The notes below the pieces were generated by a model. It was not told where the DNA came from, did no database searches, and saw nothing but the letters and a program-made list of their open reading frames with translations. DNA of 47,058 nt, taken from Planctomycetota bacterium (GTDB lineage Bacteria > Planctomycetota > Phycisphaerae > Sedimentisphaerales > Anaerobacaceae). Each line of letters opens with the position of its first letter. The stretch's first letter is position 1. The DNA is taken from the NCBI GenBank assembly GCA_013349615.1, contig DUZJ01000020.1:1-47058 (forward strand), in the 5' to 3' direction. Positions 32,355 through 41,237 of the stretch are shown piece after piece. Position numbers and translations under genes: made by a program.

Positions 32355-33299
32355 ATGAAACCTCATTTTGAATATTCAAAGTTGATTACACTTTTCTATG
32401 CCTCCCGGCCGAAGTTTTTAGTCGCGAGCGCAGCGCCAGTCTTGGTTGGCTCTTGTCTCGGTTGCGCCACTGTCGGCTCTTTCAACTGGCCGCTATTTAT
32501 CCTGGCGATGCTGGGAATAATGGCAATCCACTCAGGTGCGAATATGGCCAACGATTATTTCGACCATCTTTCCGGGAACGACTGGGCCAACAAAAATCCC
32601 ACGCCGTTTTCAGGAGGCAGCCGCTACATCCAGGAGGGTATTCTTTCGCCTAAAGCAATATTGCTCACCGCCCTCGTTGCTCTAACAGTCGGTTCGGCGC
32701 TCGGAGTGGTTATTATCCTGCTGACGCGGAGCGTTTTTATTTTGACTCTCGGCCTTGTCGGTCTGCTCGGCGGCTTTTTCTACACCGCTACACCTCTTAA
32801 GCTCGGCTACCGTTGTGTTGGAGAGCTTGTCATTGCGCTATTGTTCGGCCTGTTGCCGGTATATGGCTCATACTATTTACAGACGCGAGTGATTGATGCC
32901 ATTCCGCTCCTGCCCGCGGCTATAGTCGGCATACTAATTTTCCTGGTAATTTTCGTCAATGAATTTCCGGATTTGCAAGCCGATGCCGCGGTGAACAAGA
33001 GAACGCTTGTAGTTCGTCTCGGCGTCCCCGCCTCTGTTTGGATTTACCGAGTCGCAATGGCTGCGAGCTTTCTAATTGCGGCGGCTATGATGATTTACCA
33101 TTCGATGTTCTTTGCAGGATTGTTTTATCTGTTAACATTACCGATTGCCGTCTTCGCGATTAAGTTTGCGAGCAAAGAAGATTTAGCCAGGCCCGGCCAA
33201 TACCGCGCCAGTCAAATCACGGTCCTTTTGCACGCAGTCGGCTCCTTGGCCCTTACCCTTGGCTTTATCGTCACCGCCCTGCGCAGCCCGGCAGTCTAA
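32355..33299 (+). CDS. UbiA-family prenyltransferase (MenA-like)
   Basis: A 314-residue membrane protein with eight or nine transmembrane helices. The two Asp-rich motifs are NDYFDHLSGND (NDxxD) and FVNEFPDLQAD. SGGSRYIQEGILSP lies after the first motif as in 1,4-dihydroxy-2-naphthoate prenyltransferases, which attach a polyprenyl chain in menaquinone synthesis. Other UbiA members (heme, chlorophyll, archaeal lipids) share the motifs, and no other quinone gene is nearby, so menA is only the best guess. The ATG at 32355 is chosen; the frame upstream runs through the inverted-repeat element. Confidence 0.85.
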   Translation: MKPHFEYSKLITLFYASRPKFLVASAAPVLVGSCLGCATVGSFNWPLFILAMLGIMAIHSGANMANDYFDHLSGNDWANKNPTPFSGGSRYIQEGILSPKAILLTALVALTVGSALGVVIILLTRSVFILTLGLVGLLGGFFYTATPLKLGYRCVGELVIALLFGLLPVYGSYYLQTRVIDAIPLLPAAIVGILIFLVIFVNEFPDLQADAAVNKRTLVVRLGVPASVWIYRVAMAASFLIAAAMMIYHSMFFAGLFYLLTLPIAVFAIKFASKEDLARPGQYRASQITVLLHAVGSLALTLGFIVTALRSPAV

Positions 33300-33304
33300 G
33301 TTAG

Positions 33305-33532
33305 GTGTCCCTCCTGGACTTGCAGCAAATCAATGAGCGTTTTTTCCTTGCTTTTAACGCCGACGGCAATATAAACTTTGCCGATTATTCATTCTTAGCC
33401 AAACACTTCAAGAACCAAAATTGCAGCCAATCAAACTGCTGCGCCGGCACCGACCTTAATAACGACGGCTCGGTAGACTCCTATGATTTGGCTCGACTTC
33501 TCGAATATTGGCTCCGCGGTATTGGCCCCTAA
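33305..33532 (+). pseudogene. Dockerin-like C-terminal fragment
   Basis: 75 codons with two EF-hand-like dockerin units: FNADGNINFADYSFLAKHF and DLNNDGSVDSYDLARLLEYW. Such units end large exported planctomycete proteins, as at the C-terminal part of the beta-helix protein in this window (GDINGDCIVNFKDLAFMAFH). There is no signal peptide or preceding domain. It begins 6 nt after the prenyltransferase stop with a GTG, so it is most likely the scrap of a deleted gene. Confidence 0.6.
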
Positions 33533-33650
33533 CATATTTGACTGTACTCACCAAATCACCACCCCGGAGATTCTGCGGATTTGTCCCAGTGAAAGATCCT
33601 CCAATAATTAACGCGTACAAGCCACTGCTTTCTAAATTCCTTTTCCCTCT

Positions 33651-33678
33651 GTCATTCCCGCGGAAGCGGGAATCCATT
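33651..33678. repeat. dRS3-like palindrome, copy 2
   Basis: ATTCCCGC (33654-33661), loop GGAA, GCGGGAAT (33666-33673), with the same GTC and CCATT flanks as copy 1. The rest of 33533-34129 has no gene; a short TGTCATTCCGA-type repeat is at 33789-33826. Confidence 0.8.
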
Positions 33679-34129
33679 TTTGATTTTTACATTGTATTTT
33701 TGAGCATTACATTTTGATTTTTAACTTTTCTATGCCTGCCCCATGAGATAGTGAAACGTTATCTCACTGGGGTGGAAAGCTCACCTGCTGTCATTCCGAG
33801 CGCAACGAAGTGAAGCGAAGAATCTCAATTTCCCTAAATTTAAGTAAATTAATTAATAAAATAAAAAACCAATCCCACAACTCTCATCTTCAATAGTTTT
33901 TAGATTGTATTAAATACTGGGGGAGAGGTTGAAGAAGGAAATGGTTGGGTGAGCCAGGGAGTTTGTATAAGTTGTTGAAATTAAAGAGCTACGAATTTTT
34001 GAGGAGGCCGGCAGAATAGTAGCATTTTTCAGCGACCCTACGAACGCTTGACAAGTACAATGTGTCCCAATCACAAAAAAATCCACTTTCCTTATATAAA
34101 AAACTGGTATGATTACGTCATATTAGTAG

Positions 34130-34139
34130 CGAACGTTCG
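34130..34139. promoter_or_regulatory. Palindrome upstream of the second ECF sigma gene
   Basis: CGAACGTTCG, a perfect 10-bp palindrome 41 nt before the start codon. It could be an operator or part of an ECF-type promoter; there is no direct proof. Confidence 0.3.
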
Positions 34140-34180
34140 TTTTTGGATTAAATAAGGTTCAAGATTGGGGACGGCGGTTT

Positions 34181-34732
34181 ATGTTGGAAGAAAGATTACT
34201 TCTTTGGAAACTTAAGCATGGAGACAAAGACGCTCTCCGCACAGTCTACGAGAAGTATAAGGATGATCTGCGAACTATTGCCGGTTCAATGCTGCGTGAC
34301 ACGTGTATCGCAGAAGATATCCTGCATGATGTTTTTGTATCTTTCGCCCAGAAAGTCGGGCAGTTGCAAATTAAAGGGAGTTTGAAGAATTATTTAACAA
34401 CCTGCATTGTCAACAGAGTACGTGATGAGTTTCGCCGTACAAAGCCCAATATGATAGAACTTGATAAAGCCGAACCGATCAGCTCACGTTTAAGCAGCTC
34501 TGACAGCCGGATTATCGCTGACGAAAGATTGCGACTATTGACAGATGCTCTGGTGTCAATTCCGTTTGAACAACGAGAGGTGGTCGTGCTGCATCTTAAG
34601 GGCGGAATGAAGTTTAGAGAAATAGCACGAATACAAAAGACTTCGGTGAGCACGGTTTGTGGCAGATACAGATACGGATTAAAGAAACTAAAGCTGTTTT
34701 TTAATGGGGAGCATAAAAATGAATCCCACTGA
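34181..34732 (+). CDS. ECF-family RNA polymerase sigma factor
   Basis: A 183-residue sigma factor. Region 2: DALRTVYEKYKDDLRTIAGS, then AEDILHDVFVSFAQKVGQL and LKNYLTTCIVNRVRDEFRR. Region 4: IPFEQREVVVLHLKGGMKFR, then EIARIQKTSVSTVCGRYRYG. The stop overlaps the next gene by 14 nt, which points to coupling with an anti-sigma-like membrane protein. It is a different lineage from the sigma factor at 2992-3540. Confidence 0.88.
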   Translation: MLEERLLLWKLKHGDKDALRTVYEKYKDDLRTIAGSMLRDTCIAEDILHDVFVSFAQKVGQLQIKGSLKNYLTTCIVNRVRDEFRRTKPNMIELDKAEPISSRLSSSDSRIIADERLRLLTDALVSIPFEQREVVVLHLKGGMKFREIARIQKTSVSTVCGRYRYGLKKLKLFFNGEHKNESH

Positions 34733-36710
34733 CAACATAAAAAAAATGATTAAGGAACTGATTTTACCCGGGACTAAAGCTGCTGATGATCGCATTCTTA
34801 ACGATGCTTTGAGCACTTTCGAACAAGCTGGCCCGTATAAATCGACTAGAATCAATCCGCAAATCAGAATCTGGATAAAGAGAGCTGTCGCGGCAGTCAT
34901 TGTGTTCAGTATATTGATCCCCCTTGGCTATGGAGCCTCCAGGGTCATAAGAAAACTTATGATTAAACCTGCATGGAGAGGTGGATTTGTGAGGGACTTT
35001 AAACCGGATGAGGATATACATTTTGATTTGAGGGTAGGGACGAAGGAAGAGCCGGAAATTGTATTTGGCCGGAATATCAGGTTCTTTGTGGAAGAGGGAC
35101 AACTGTTAGGAACGCTTAGAAGCAATATCAGTTCCTGGCCGAAATTTAAATGGCGTACGACTATTGACCTGGTGGACGACATGGGCAACAGCATAGCCTC
35201 CGCGGAGCAGGTTCGTGAAAATGGTGGAATTAAATATCAAGGCTATCGGCAAGAGTTTGACCATAACATACATTTCTCGCTTGGGCCGTGGGACGATGTT
35301 TTGCAGGAACAGCTAAAAACAATAAGCGTCAAATATGAACAAGTGTCCGAAGATATTGCAACCACGCCCGATGCATGGATAGAGAGCAGCAAGTTGAAAG
35401 TAGTGCATGGACAGGTTACCGATGCGGATGGCCAGCCAGTCCCAAATGCTTGGGTTATCATAGGCGAGAAAAGAAAGAAGGGACAAAGGTATGTTGGAAC
35501 ACGAGATGTGTGCACAGACGGACAGGGATTCTATAGTTTTGATGAGATAAGAGGGCCATACATAGTTCGCGTTATTGTTTACGATGAAGATCCTGCCGGC
35601 CAGGATTATTCTCACCAGTACAAACGACTGAACAGGACACTTCATGGAACACAAAAAATCGACTTTAAGTTTGAAGAGTTCCCACAGGGTACGGCAGTTC
35701 TGACAGGACAGATAGTAAAGCCTGACGGATCGGCAGCCACTGAATTTACAGTTGATGTCCGAAACGAGGTTGACTGGAAGGATTATTCGGGACAATACCT
35801 TTACCAATTCGGTTTTAAGAAATACTTTGTCAGTCCAGATGGCAGATTCGAAATTTCCGGGCTGGCCTCGGGTATATTCTCAATCAGAATAAACCTGACT
35901 GGAAAAGAAGTTGAGGGTGTAGAATTTAACTTGAAGTATACTCGGAAGGTCTGCGAATTGATGGATGGCAAAATAACAGAGGTCACTAATGAAACGGCTG
36001 TAAAGAAGGTAGTAAAGCCGGTATTGGATGAACGGGTATATTACTACGGTCAAATTCTTTACCAAAACGGCAAGCCCGCCGTTCTACCAACTTCCCCCTG
36101 GAAAGGAGCAAAGGTCTACGTTGAGTTACGCTCCACACCAACTACGTCGCTGGGAGTTGAAGGTATAGTCGATGATCAGGGATATTTTGCGATTTTACTG
36201 ACAGACAAACAACTTGAGAAGATCACAACGGGCGAGTATTCAATTAAGATATATTATCCATCTTGCCAAGATGAATTTACCAGTTATCCCATTGGGACAT
36301 TTCCAGTAGAGATGTTGACTCAAAATCGCGATACTTCAAAAGGATACAGACTGCCGCCTGACGGCATGTCGGTAGAATTCGAAAATCTTGAGCAAATACT
36401 AAAGTCGTATGACATATTGTATGAATTGGGCTCTGTGTTGCTGAAGTGGAGCGGCAGGCACAGCGGCAGATTCCCGGATAATTTAAATTTAAATGAGGTG
36501 GTCTCATTTGCCGACACTGAAACGTTAACATGGATTATGGAGAATGTTGAATATCAGGCTGGCGGAAGAACAGGGCCTGAAGTTGAAATATTCCCCGTTG
36601 CTTATGATAAAACTCTGCTTGAGAACATCAATGGCACACACGTGTTATTTTCTAATGGAGATGTTAAATTCCTACGGCGGAGAGAGGTTGAGATCATCGA
36701 TAGCTACTGA
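34719..36710 (+). CDS. Anti-sigma-like membrane protein with Ig-like domains and H-X9-DG-type end
   Basis: 663 residues. Residues 1-48 are a cytoplasmic segment that could bind the sigma factor, followed by one transmembrane helix (about 51-72, WIKRAVAAVIVFSILIPLGY). The long exported part has carboxypeptidase-regulatory-like units (VHGQVTDADGQPVPNAWVII, then VLTGQIVKPDGSAATEFTVD and YYGQILYQNGKPAVL). The last 100 residues include YDILYELGSVLLKWSGRHSG and end with GTHVLFSNGDVKFL, like the H-X9-DG end of planctomycete prepilin-like (DUF1559) proteins. The ATG at 34719 is chosen; 34704 is possible. It may sense an envelope or matrix signal; this is inference. Confidence 0.75.
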   Translation: MNPTDNIKKMIKELILPGTKAADDRILNDALSTFEQAGPYKSTRINPQIRIWIKRAVAAVIVFSILIPLGYGASRVIRKLMIKPAWRGGFVRDFKPDEDIHFDLRVGTKEEPEIVFGRNIRFFVEEGQLLGTLRSNISSWPKFKWRTTIDLVDDMGNSIASAEQVRENGGIKYQGYRQEFDHNIHFSLGPWDDVLQEQLKTISVKYEQVSEDIATTPDAWIESSKLKVVHGQVTDADGQPVPNAWVIIGEKRKKGQRYVGTRDVCTDGQGFYSFDEIRGPYIVRVIVYDEDPAGQDYSHQYKRLNRTLHGTQKIDFKFEEFPQGTAVLTGQIVKPDGSAATEFTVDVRNEVDWKDYSGQYLYQFGFKKYFVSPDGRFEISGLASGIFSIRINLTGKEVEGVEFNLKYTRKVCELMDGKITEVTNETAVKKVVKPVLDERVYYYGQILYQNGKPAVLPTSPWKGAKVYVELRSTPTTSLGVEGIVDDQGYFAILLTDKQLEKITTGEYSIKIYYPSCQDEFTSYPIGTFPVEMLTQNRDTSKGYRLPPDGMSVEFENLEQILKSYDILYELGSVLLKWSGRHSGRFPDNLNLNEVVSFADTETLTWIMENVEYQAGGRTGPEVEIFPVAYDKTLLENINGTHVLFSNGDVKFLRRREVEIIDSY

Positions 36711-37041
36711 TAAGACCTGAAGGCAATAACATCAAACAACCTTGTCTTACTCAAAAATAGATCTGACGACAAAGTTAAGTGATTTTCAAGGTTGGTTCTC
36801 CCTGATACTCCTGTAGAATCAGTTCTCAACGGTTAAAGTTTTACACTCCCAAATAAGTTGAACTACTCTCATTCGGCTTAGCATGTAGATACCTACCTGT
36901 CGTCTTGAGCAGAAAGGATATGGCTCTGACGGTGATATTGTCGTAGACATATCTGCACCTTACTGGGAACCGCCATACTTTGACTGATGGTCAGCCTGGA
37001 TAGGCTTGAGTTCAAGATTTGCCCAGTTTTTCAGGCTTGCC
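36711..37041. other. Spacer without a recognised gene
   Basis: About 330 nt after the anti-sigma-like gene. On the minus strand a frame of about 35 codons (CRYVYDNITVRAISFLLKTT) is open but unplaced. It may be further debris of the broken protease downstream of its last recognisable codon. Confidence 0.3.
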
Positions 37042-37787
37042 TCATTGTTTGAAACAGGTCGGTGGAACCTGCTCCCAATTATCCAGAGGCCATTGCTTAT
37101 CTTCTTCGAAGTATTTATCGTCAGGAGTTACCCTACTCGGCAGGTTTTCAGTCCTTCTAATGAAATCAGGAGAACTAAATATCGTAATGGGGTTTTCATA
37201 ATACAGATTTGCTATCTTCAACGTATTCATATTCTTTGGGTCTGTTACTCTTAGTATATAATGCTCTATCCTTCAATTTTTCTTACAATTTCAACTCCGT
37301 TTAATGTATTAAAAGCATCAATTTCCGCTTTCGAGACGTCGGGGGCAAACTTAACAATGAATTCATCCGTCGTGACTATTTCACTATGAGGGAAAACGAA
37401 GATTGGAAAAGCACCCTCTACTTCTGCTCTGCTGTTCAATCTCCTTATTGTTTGAATGACATATTTTTCTGTTGCACCATTCAGTAAAGGCAAAATAATC
37501 AACCTGAAGGTCGGCAATTCCCCTCGTTGAGAAAACGATCCTAAACCCGGTTCGGATTCTACGACAGCTTTTTGTTCCTCTATTGTTAATCCTTGCTTAA
37601 ATCTCACTGCGATCTTCTCTTTGGATAATGTCAGCGCATACTTACGACCACTTGAATAATAGTAGAAATCAGGATCTTGAGCACCTGCGGTTACTAATTT
37701 GGAATTTATTATCAAAATTAGTGAGCAAAGAAGAACCAAAGAAACAAATGAAGAAATAAAATATCTCTTTTTTTCCCTTTTTCCCAT
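37042..37787 (-). pseudogene. Broken subtilisin-type (S8) protease, N-terminal part only
   Basis: The first 173 codons (37787-37266) encode a signal peptide (FVSLVLLCSLILIINSKLV) and an inhibitor-like prodomain (KIAVRFKQGLTIEEQKAVVE, then TDEFIVKFAPDVSKAEIDAF). The frame stops at KIEG. In the next frame EHYILRVTDPKNMNTLKIAN continues, then DKYFEEDKQWPLDNWEQ, which is the start of the S8 mature domain (usual form NDPYFxxQWxLxN). A single indel at about 37262-37266 separates them. No catalytic Asp, His or Ser domain follows, so the gene is both frameshifted and truncated. Confidence 0.7.
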
Positions 37788-37842
37788 CTTGCCACAACTC
37801 CCTTCGTTAAATGTTACTTATATTTAAGCTGTTTTGGCCCTG

Positions 37843-40077
37843 CTAATATACTACAGTAATATCTACAGAAACACGGATATGTATCTCCATTGGAGGTTCC
37901 GGGCTCATTCTATATCCATCTACAACTCCTGTAATTCTATATGTCCCCGGCGGGGCCTGATGGTAATCTCGACAATCTCCCGTCGAGTTCATATGAAATT
38001 GCGGCCAGGGCGCTCGCCATTCCGTAGATTCGCCCGGCTGCAATCTTAAACCTCCGGGCCCCGGGAGGGAAGGAATCTCCGAACCGACGCTCCAGATTGG
38101 TCTGAAGCTCTGTCCCTCTTTTACCTCAACAAGAATATCCCGCACATAACCCATACCACTAATCCGCCATTGCTCGTCCGTCAAATTAGTAATTCTATAT
38201 AGTATCTCAGTATGTTCGCCCAATTCGTAAATGGATTTGTCCGTTTTGACATAATATTCTATCCCATCTTCAATAATCGTTTTAGAATTAGCAGCCCCTC
38301 TATCCTCCAGCCAATGGAATGCCATAAAGGCAAGGTCTTTGAAATTGACTATGCAATCGCCGTTTATGTCGCCTGCAACGAGCGTTTCGCAGACCGGCTG
38401 GCCAAAGTATGACTTACTGGCTTCAACTGTGCAGCCGTATGCTCCCATATTAATCACGCCGCCATTAGGGAACGGCTCTAAACCAACAGGACTATTTGTA
38501 TTTCCTGCATCAATACAGGGACTCGTCACCTCGTCTTTCGTCCATCGTCCCTCGTTTGCATCCCACCTCCCTGCCTGGGATTTCAAGTGATAATCAACAT
38601 TATTTGCATCGGCAAAACAAGGGTCGACGTCAATGTTTCCCTTGCCTAGCCAGCCGCCCTGCACATCGCTATATATAATCGTAATAATCGAATTACTTTC
38701 GTTGGAGCTTTCTTCTTGGCCGGTAGGTGCACCGGGGAAGGGGGGTTCGGGCGTAATAATCGAATTATTATCATTATCGTTGTAGATTTCTTCTCCTCCA
38801 TCCCATACAATACAGTTGTTGAGTCTGACAATGTTTGGAATTCGAGTATACCACCAGGAAGAGCAATATATAGCTTTTCCATATTGTGCTGAATTTGCAG
38901 CAAACGTACATTTACTGTACGTTGCGATAGCTAAATCGCAGTGGGCTGCTGCACCTCCGAAGTCAGCCGAGTTACCGATAAACATACAGTTGGTCAGCGT
39001 TGGCCTACCGCGTCCAATGAACATCCCTCCGCCCTTCACCGCTATGTTCCCAATGAACCTGCAGTTGGTCAGGGTTGCCGCCCCATGAGGCTGCCCATAG
39101 GATGTATCACTTATGCCGCCGCCTTCGGCTTTCGATACGTTCTTGACAAATGTGCACTCGCTTAGCTTCGGGCTGCTGTTGTAGAGGTTGTACATCCCAC
39201 CTCCACCACCACCACCACCGCCTGCTTCATTCTTACTGAATGTGCAGTTAGTTATAGTCGGGCTACTAGAATTGTTGTACAATCCACCACCACTGCTTGC
39301 CACGTTCTCCCTGAACTTGCAACTGATTATAGAAGGGCTACTGAAGTGGTTGTACATCCCACCTCCGTCTTCGAAAGCATAGTTGTGGCTGAACGTGCAA
39401 CTTGTCAGTGTGGGACTACTCCTAAAGTTGTACATCCCACCACCGCTGCGCGCAGAGTTGCCGCTGAAAGTGCAGTTGCTTATAGTCAGGCGACCGAATT
39501 CGTTATACATCCCACCGCCATAATCATCTCTGTATTGCCAAGGGCCCCAGCTATTGATATTGCCTCCAGTGATGGTCAAACCATCCAGCACGGCATTTAC
39601 GTCGGTGTTGCTGCCGTTTACCACATGATAGCTGTTTTCGAAACGTGTCGGCTCGTTAAGTAAATCATAAGGATCATCTACGTCTATGTCATCACCATTC
39701 AAGTCGCCGCTGAGAATGGTCTCATAGGCCTCAATATCTCGAACATTCGGGTCTAATTCACCGAATCCGGCGTAGCCGCCGTTAATAGTCACGCCATTGA
39801 CGAGCTGGAAAGTCGCCGTCCGGTCACCGCTGCCACTCGGTTCAGCTGAATTGCTATCAGGTGTATAAATGCCCTCAGCCACGTGGATTTCATCGCCTGA
39901 ATTGGCGTCGGCCAGCGCATCCTGAAGGTATTTGTAGGCATCCACCCAGGATGAGCCATTGTTTGCACCGGGAGCATCAGCGTCAACTATGATTTTTCCC
40001 GCCGCTGCTGGGCAGACCATCCCCAGCAAGAATATTGACATTAGCACGCATACCTTTAAGTTTGTTTCCCCCATCAT
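37843..40077 (-). CDS. Exported right-handed beta-helix protein with dockerin-like and BsuPI-like ends
   Basis: 744 residues. A signal peptide (VCVLMSIFLLGMVCPAAAG) leads to KIIVDADAPGANNGSSWVDA and a parallel beta-helix with repeated GGGMYN-xxSSPTLTNCTF units (about residues 180-420). A dockerin-like segment GDINGDCIVNFKDLAFMAFH follows at about 565-590, then a BsuPI-like beta domain (YYVKTDKSIYELGEHTEILY) to the end. Such proteins bind or cleave polysaccharide or sit on the cell surface; no catalytic residues could be assigned. It carries a nine-glycine run and a heptanucleotide array, both from simple repeats. NNSIIT and SNSIIT flank a 30-residue insertion, a likely tandem duplication. Start at 40077 or 40074. 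Confidence 0.8.
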   Translation of the reverse strand: MMGETNLKVCVLMSIFLLGMVCPAAAGKIIVDADAPGANNGSSWVDAYKYLQDALADANSGDEIHVAEGIYTPDSNSAEPSGSGDRTATFQLVNGVTINGGYAGFGELDPNVRDIEAYETILSGDLNGDDIDVDDPYDLLNEPTRFENSYHVVNGSNTDVNAVLDGLTITGGNINSWGPWQYRDDYGGGMYNEFGRLTISNCTFSGNSARSGGGMYNFRSSPTLTSCTFSHNYAFEDGGGMYNHFSSPSIISCKFRENVASSGGGLYNNSSSPTITNCTFSKNEAGGGGGGGGGMYNLYNSSPKLSECTFVKNVSKAEGGGISDTSYGQPHGAATLTNCRFIGNIAVKGGGMFIGRGRPTLTNCMFIGNSADFGGAAAHCDLAIATYSKCTFAANSAQYGKAIYCSSWWYTRIPNIVRLNNCIVWDGGEEIYNDNDNNSIITPEPPFPGAPTGQEESSNESNSIITIIYSDVQGGWLGKGNIDVDPCFADANNVDYHLKSQAGRWDANEGRWTKDEVTSPCIDAGNTNSPVGLEPFPNGGVINMGAYGCTVEASKSYFGQPVCETLVAGDINGDCIVNFKDLAFMAFHWLEDRGAANSKTIIEDGIEYYVKTDKSIYELGEHTEILYRITNLTDEQWRISGMGYVRDILVEVKEGQSFRPIWSVGSEIPSLPGPGGLRLQPGESTEWRAPWPQFHMNSTGDCRDYHQAPPGTYRITGVVDGYRMSPEPPMEIHIRVSVDITVVY
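38523..38558 (-). repeat. Heptanucleotide array inside the beta-helix gene
   Basis: On the plus strand TCGTCACC, TCGTCTT, TCGTCCA, TCGTCCC, TCGTTTG: four 7-bp units after one 8-bp unit. It encodes NEGRWTKDEVTS on the minus strand, between two beta-helix motifs. Confidence 0.8.
39196..39225 (-). repeat. Trinucleotide run encoding polyglycine
   Basis: A run of CCA/CCG triplets gives nine consecutive glycines (AGGGGGGGGGMYN) in one coil of the beta-helix. Other coils have three. Confidence 0.85.
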
Positions 40078-40110
40078 TTTACTGCCCTCATTTCTGACCA
40101 ATGCGGCCAT

Positions 40111-40620
40111 TAAATGTTCGTAATGAAAACGTTATGTCTTCGCCTGTTACAAAATGCCGAAAATTCCCCGGTTGTTCTTTGATAATTCTAATCCTTTTAA
40201 GTATTTTTGTCAAGTGCGAAGTCCGAAAATTAGCCCGTTCACACATAATCAATTGTATGACCTGTCCGTTCCGTGTCTATCGGGGTAAATACGGATATAT
40301 GGATTTTTTTTACTTTTCAGCCGTTTTTATGTGATAAAACGGTGTATTTTCGCAATTTTTCGCATCTTTTTTGATTTTTTTGCCCACCCAAACAGTACAA
40401 AACCGCCCTCGGCGAGGTTAGACAATCTCCCCTCCCCCCGCACAATAACCCGTACGAAACAATAAGGCGATTCCGGCACCCCAAATGTTGATGCCAAATC
40501 TCCAAAGATTGTCTTGGATCTTGGGTCTTACGTTTTGTGTCTGTTCCTAATCCGCTTCTAAAAAATTCGTGTAATTCGTGCAAATTCGCGGCTAATTTTT
40601 TTATCAAAATTGTTATATTT
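40111..40620. other. Spacer without a recognised gene
   Basis: Upstream region of the beta-helix gene and of the leader RNA. It contains short phrases built of diverged direct repeats (AATTCGTGTAATTCGTGCAA near 40563) of the same kind as in 31400-31700. No open frame with family similarity. Confidence 0.4.
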
Positions 40621-40623
40621 TTA

Positions 40624-40652
40624 TTGAACATTTTAAGCAGGTTTGGTATAAT
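40624..40652 (+). promoter_or_regulatory. Strong sigma-70-type promoter
   Basis: TTGAAC (40624-40629), a 17-nt spacer and a perfect TATAAT (40647-40652). Transcription would begin near 40659, exactly where the hairpins start. Confidence 0.7.
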
Positions 40653-40657
40653 ACAAA

Positions 40658-40750
40658 CTGCCATAGAAATGGCAGATTAGCGGAGAACCGCACGTATCGT
40701 CCGGCACCAAATTACGGCAGCAGCCTATTTGGTGCGGGACACGCCAAAAA
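40658..40750 (+). ncRNA. Putative structured leader or small RNA
   Basis: Three hairpins in a row right after a strong promoter: CTGCCAT-AGAA-ATGGCAG (40658-40675), GCGG-AGAA-CCGC (40680-40691), and GCACCAAAT (40704-40712) with ATTTGGTGC (40727-40735), whose loop can itself form GGC-AGCA-GCC. The first two share the loop AGAA. No known riboswitch or RNA family was recognised. Downstream come the dispersed repeat copy 2 and then the deacetylase operon, so it may be that operon's leader. Confidence 0.45.
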
Positions 40751-40813
40751 TCATTGTTCGTAAATAGTTTTGGAGCGAAACGGAAAACCCTTAGGGGAAT
40801 TACCAGTCATGAG

Positions 40814-41112
40814 CATCGAGAATCCAACTTTAGCTCACTTTAGGCACTTTAGCTCACTTTTCACTAATTTCTCCTCTACATTTGTAGTGAGCGCACTACA
40901 AATCGCTCATTTTATGCAAAACAAACCCAATTTCCAAAAAGCCCAAATGAACGCAAGCCGAGTTTCAACAAGGGATTACGAAAATGTGACACTTGGTGAA
41001 CGTGGGAAAAACAAACCCAATTCAAAGCCAATTCAAACCCAATCAAACCCAATTAAAGCCAATAAAATGCCAAAACAAACCCAATACAAACCCAAACAAA
41101 CCCAATTTCAGA
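40814..41112 (+). mobile_element. Dispersed repeat, copy 2
   Basis: The same head, TTTGTAGTG-AGCG-CACTACAAA palindrome and body as copy 1, with a longer tail of about eight CAAACCCAATT-type units. It lies between the structured leader and the deacetylase gene and keeps the frame open into that gene, giving a false N-terminal extension. Confidence 0.85.
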
Positions 41113-41237
41113 GGCAAAAAATGTTCAGTGATGTCCTCAACATCAACAGGTTTACTCCACGAAATGAGCAGGGAAATTCTCTGGCTGACCCGTTAAAACC
41201 TGATTGCTTTTGTTATCTTTGCCGTTTAAACTTAATA

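Noticed and set aside
40658..40750. SRP RNA or group II intron end
   Set aside because: The GGAAG tetraloop region of SRP RNA is missing and no intron-encoded protein or domain V is visible.
40770..41237. N-terminal extension of the YdjC protein
   Set aside because: The extra codons are the dispersed repeat and appear with the same peptide at other copies.
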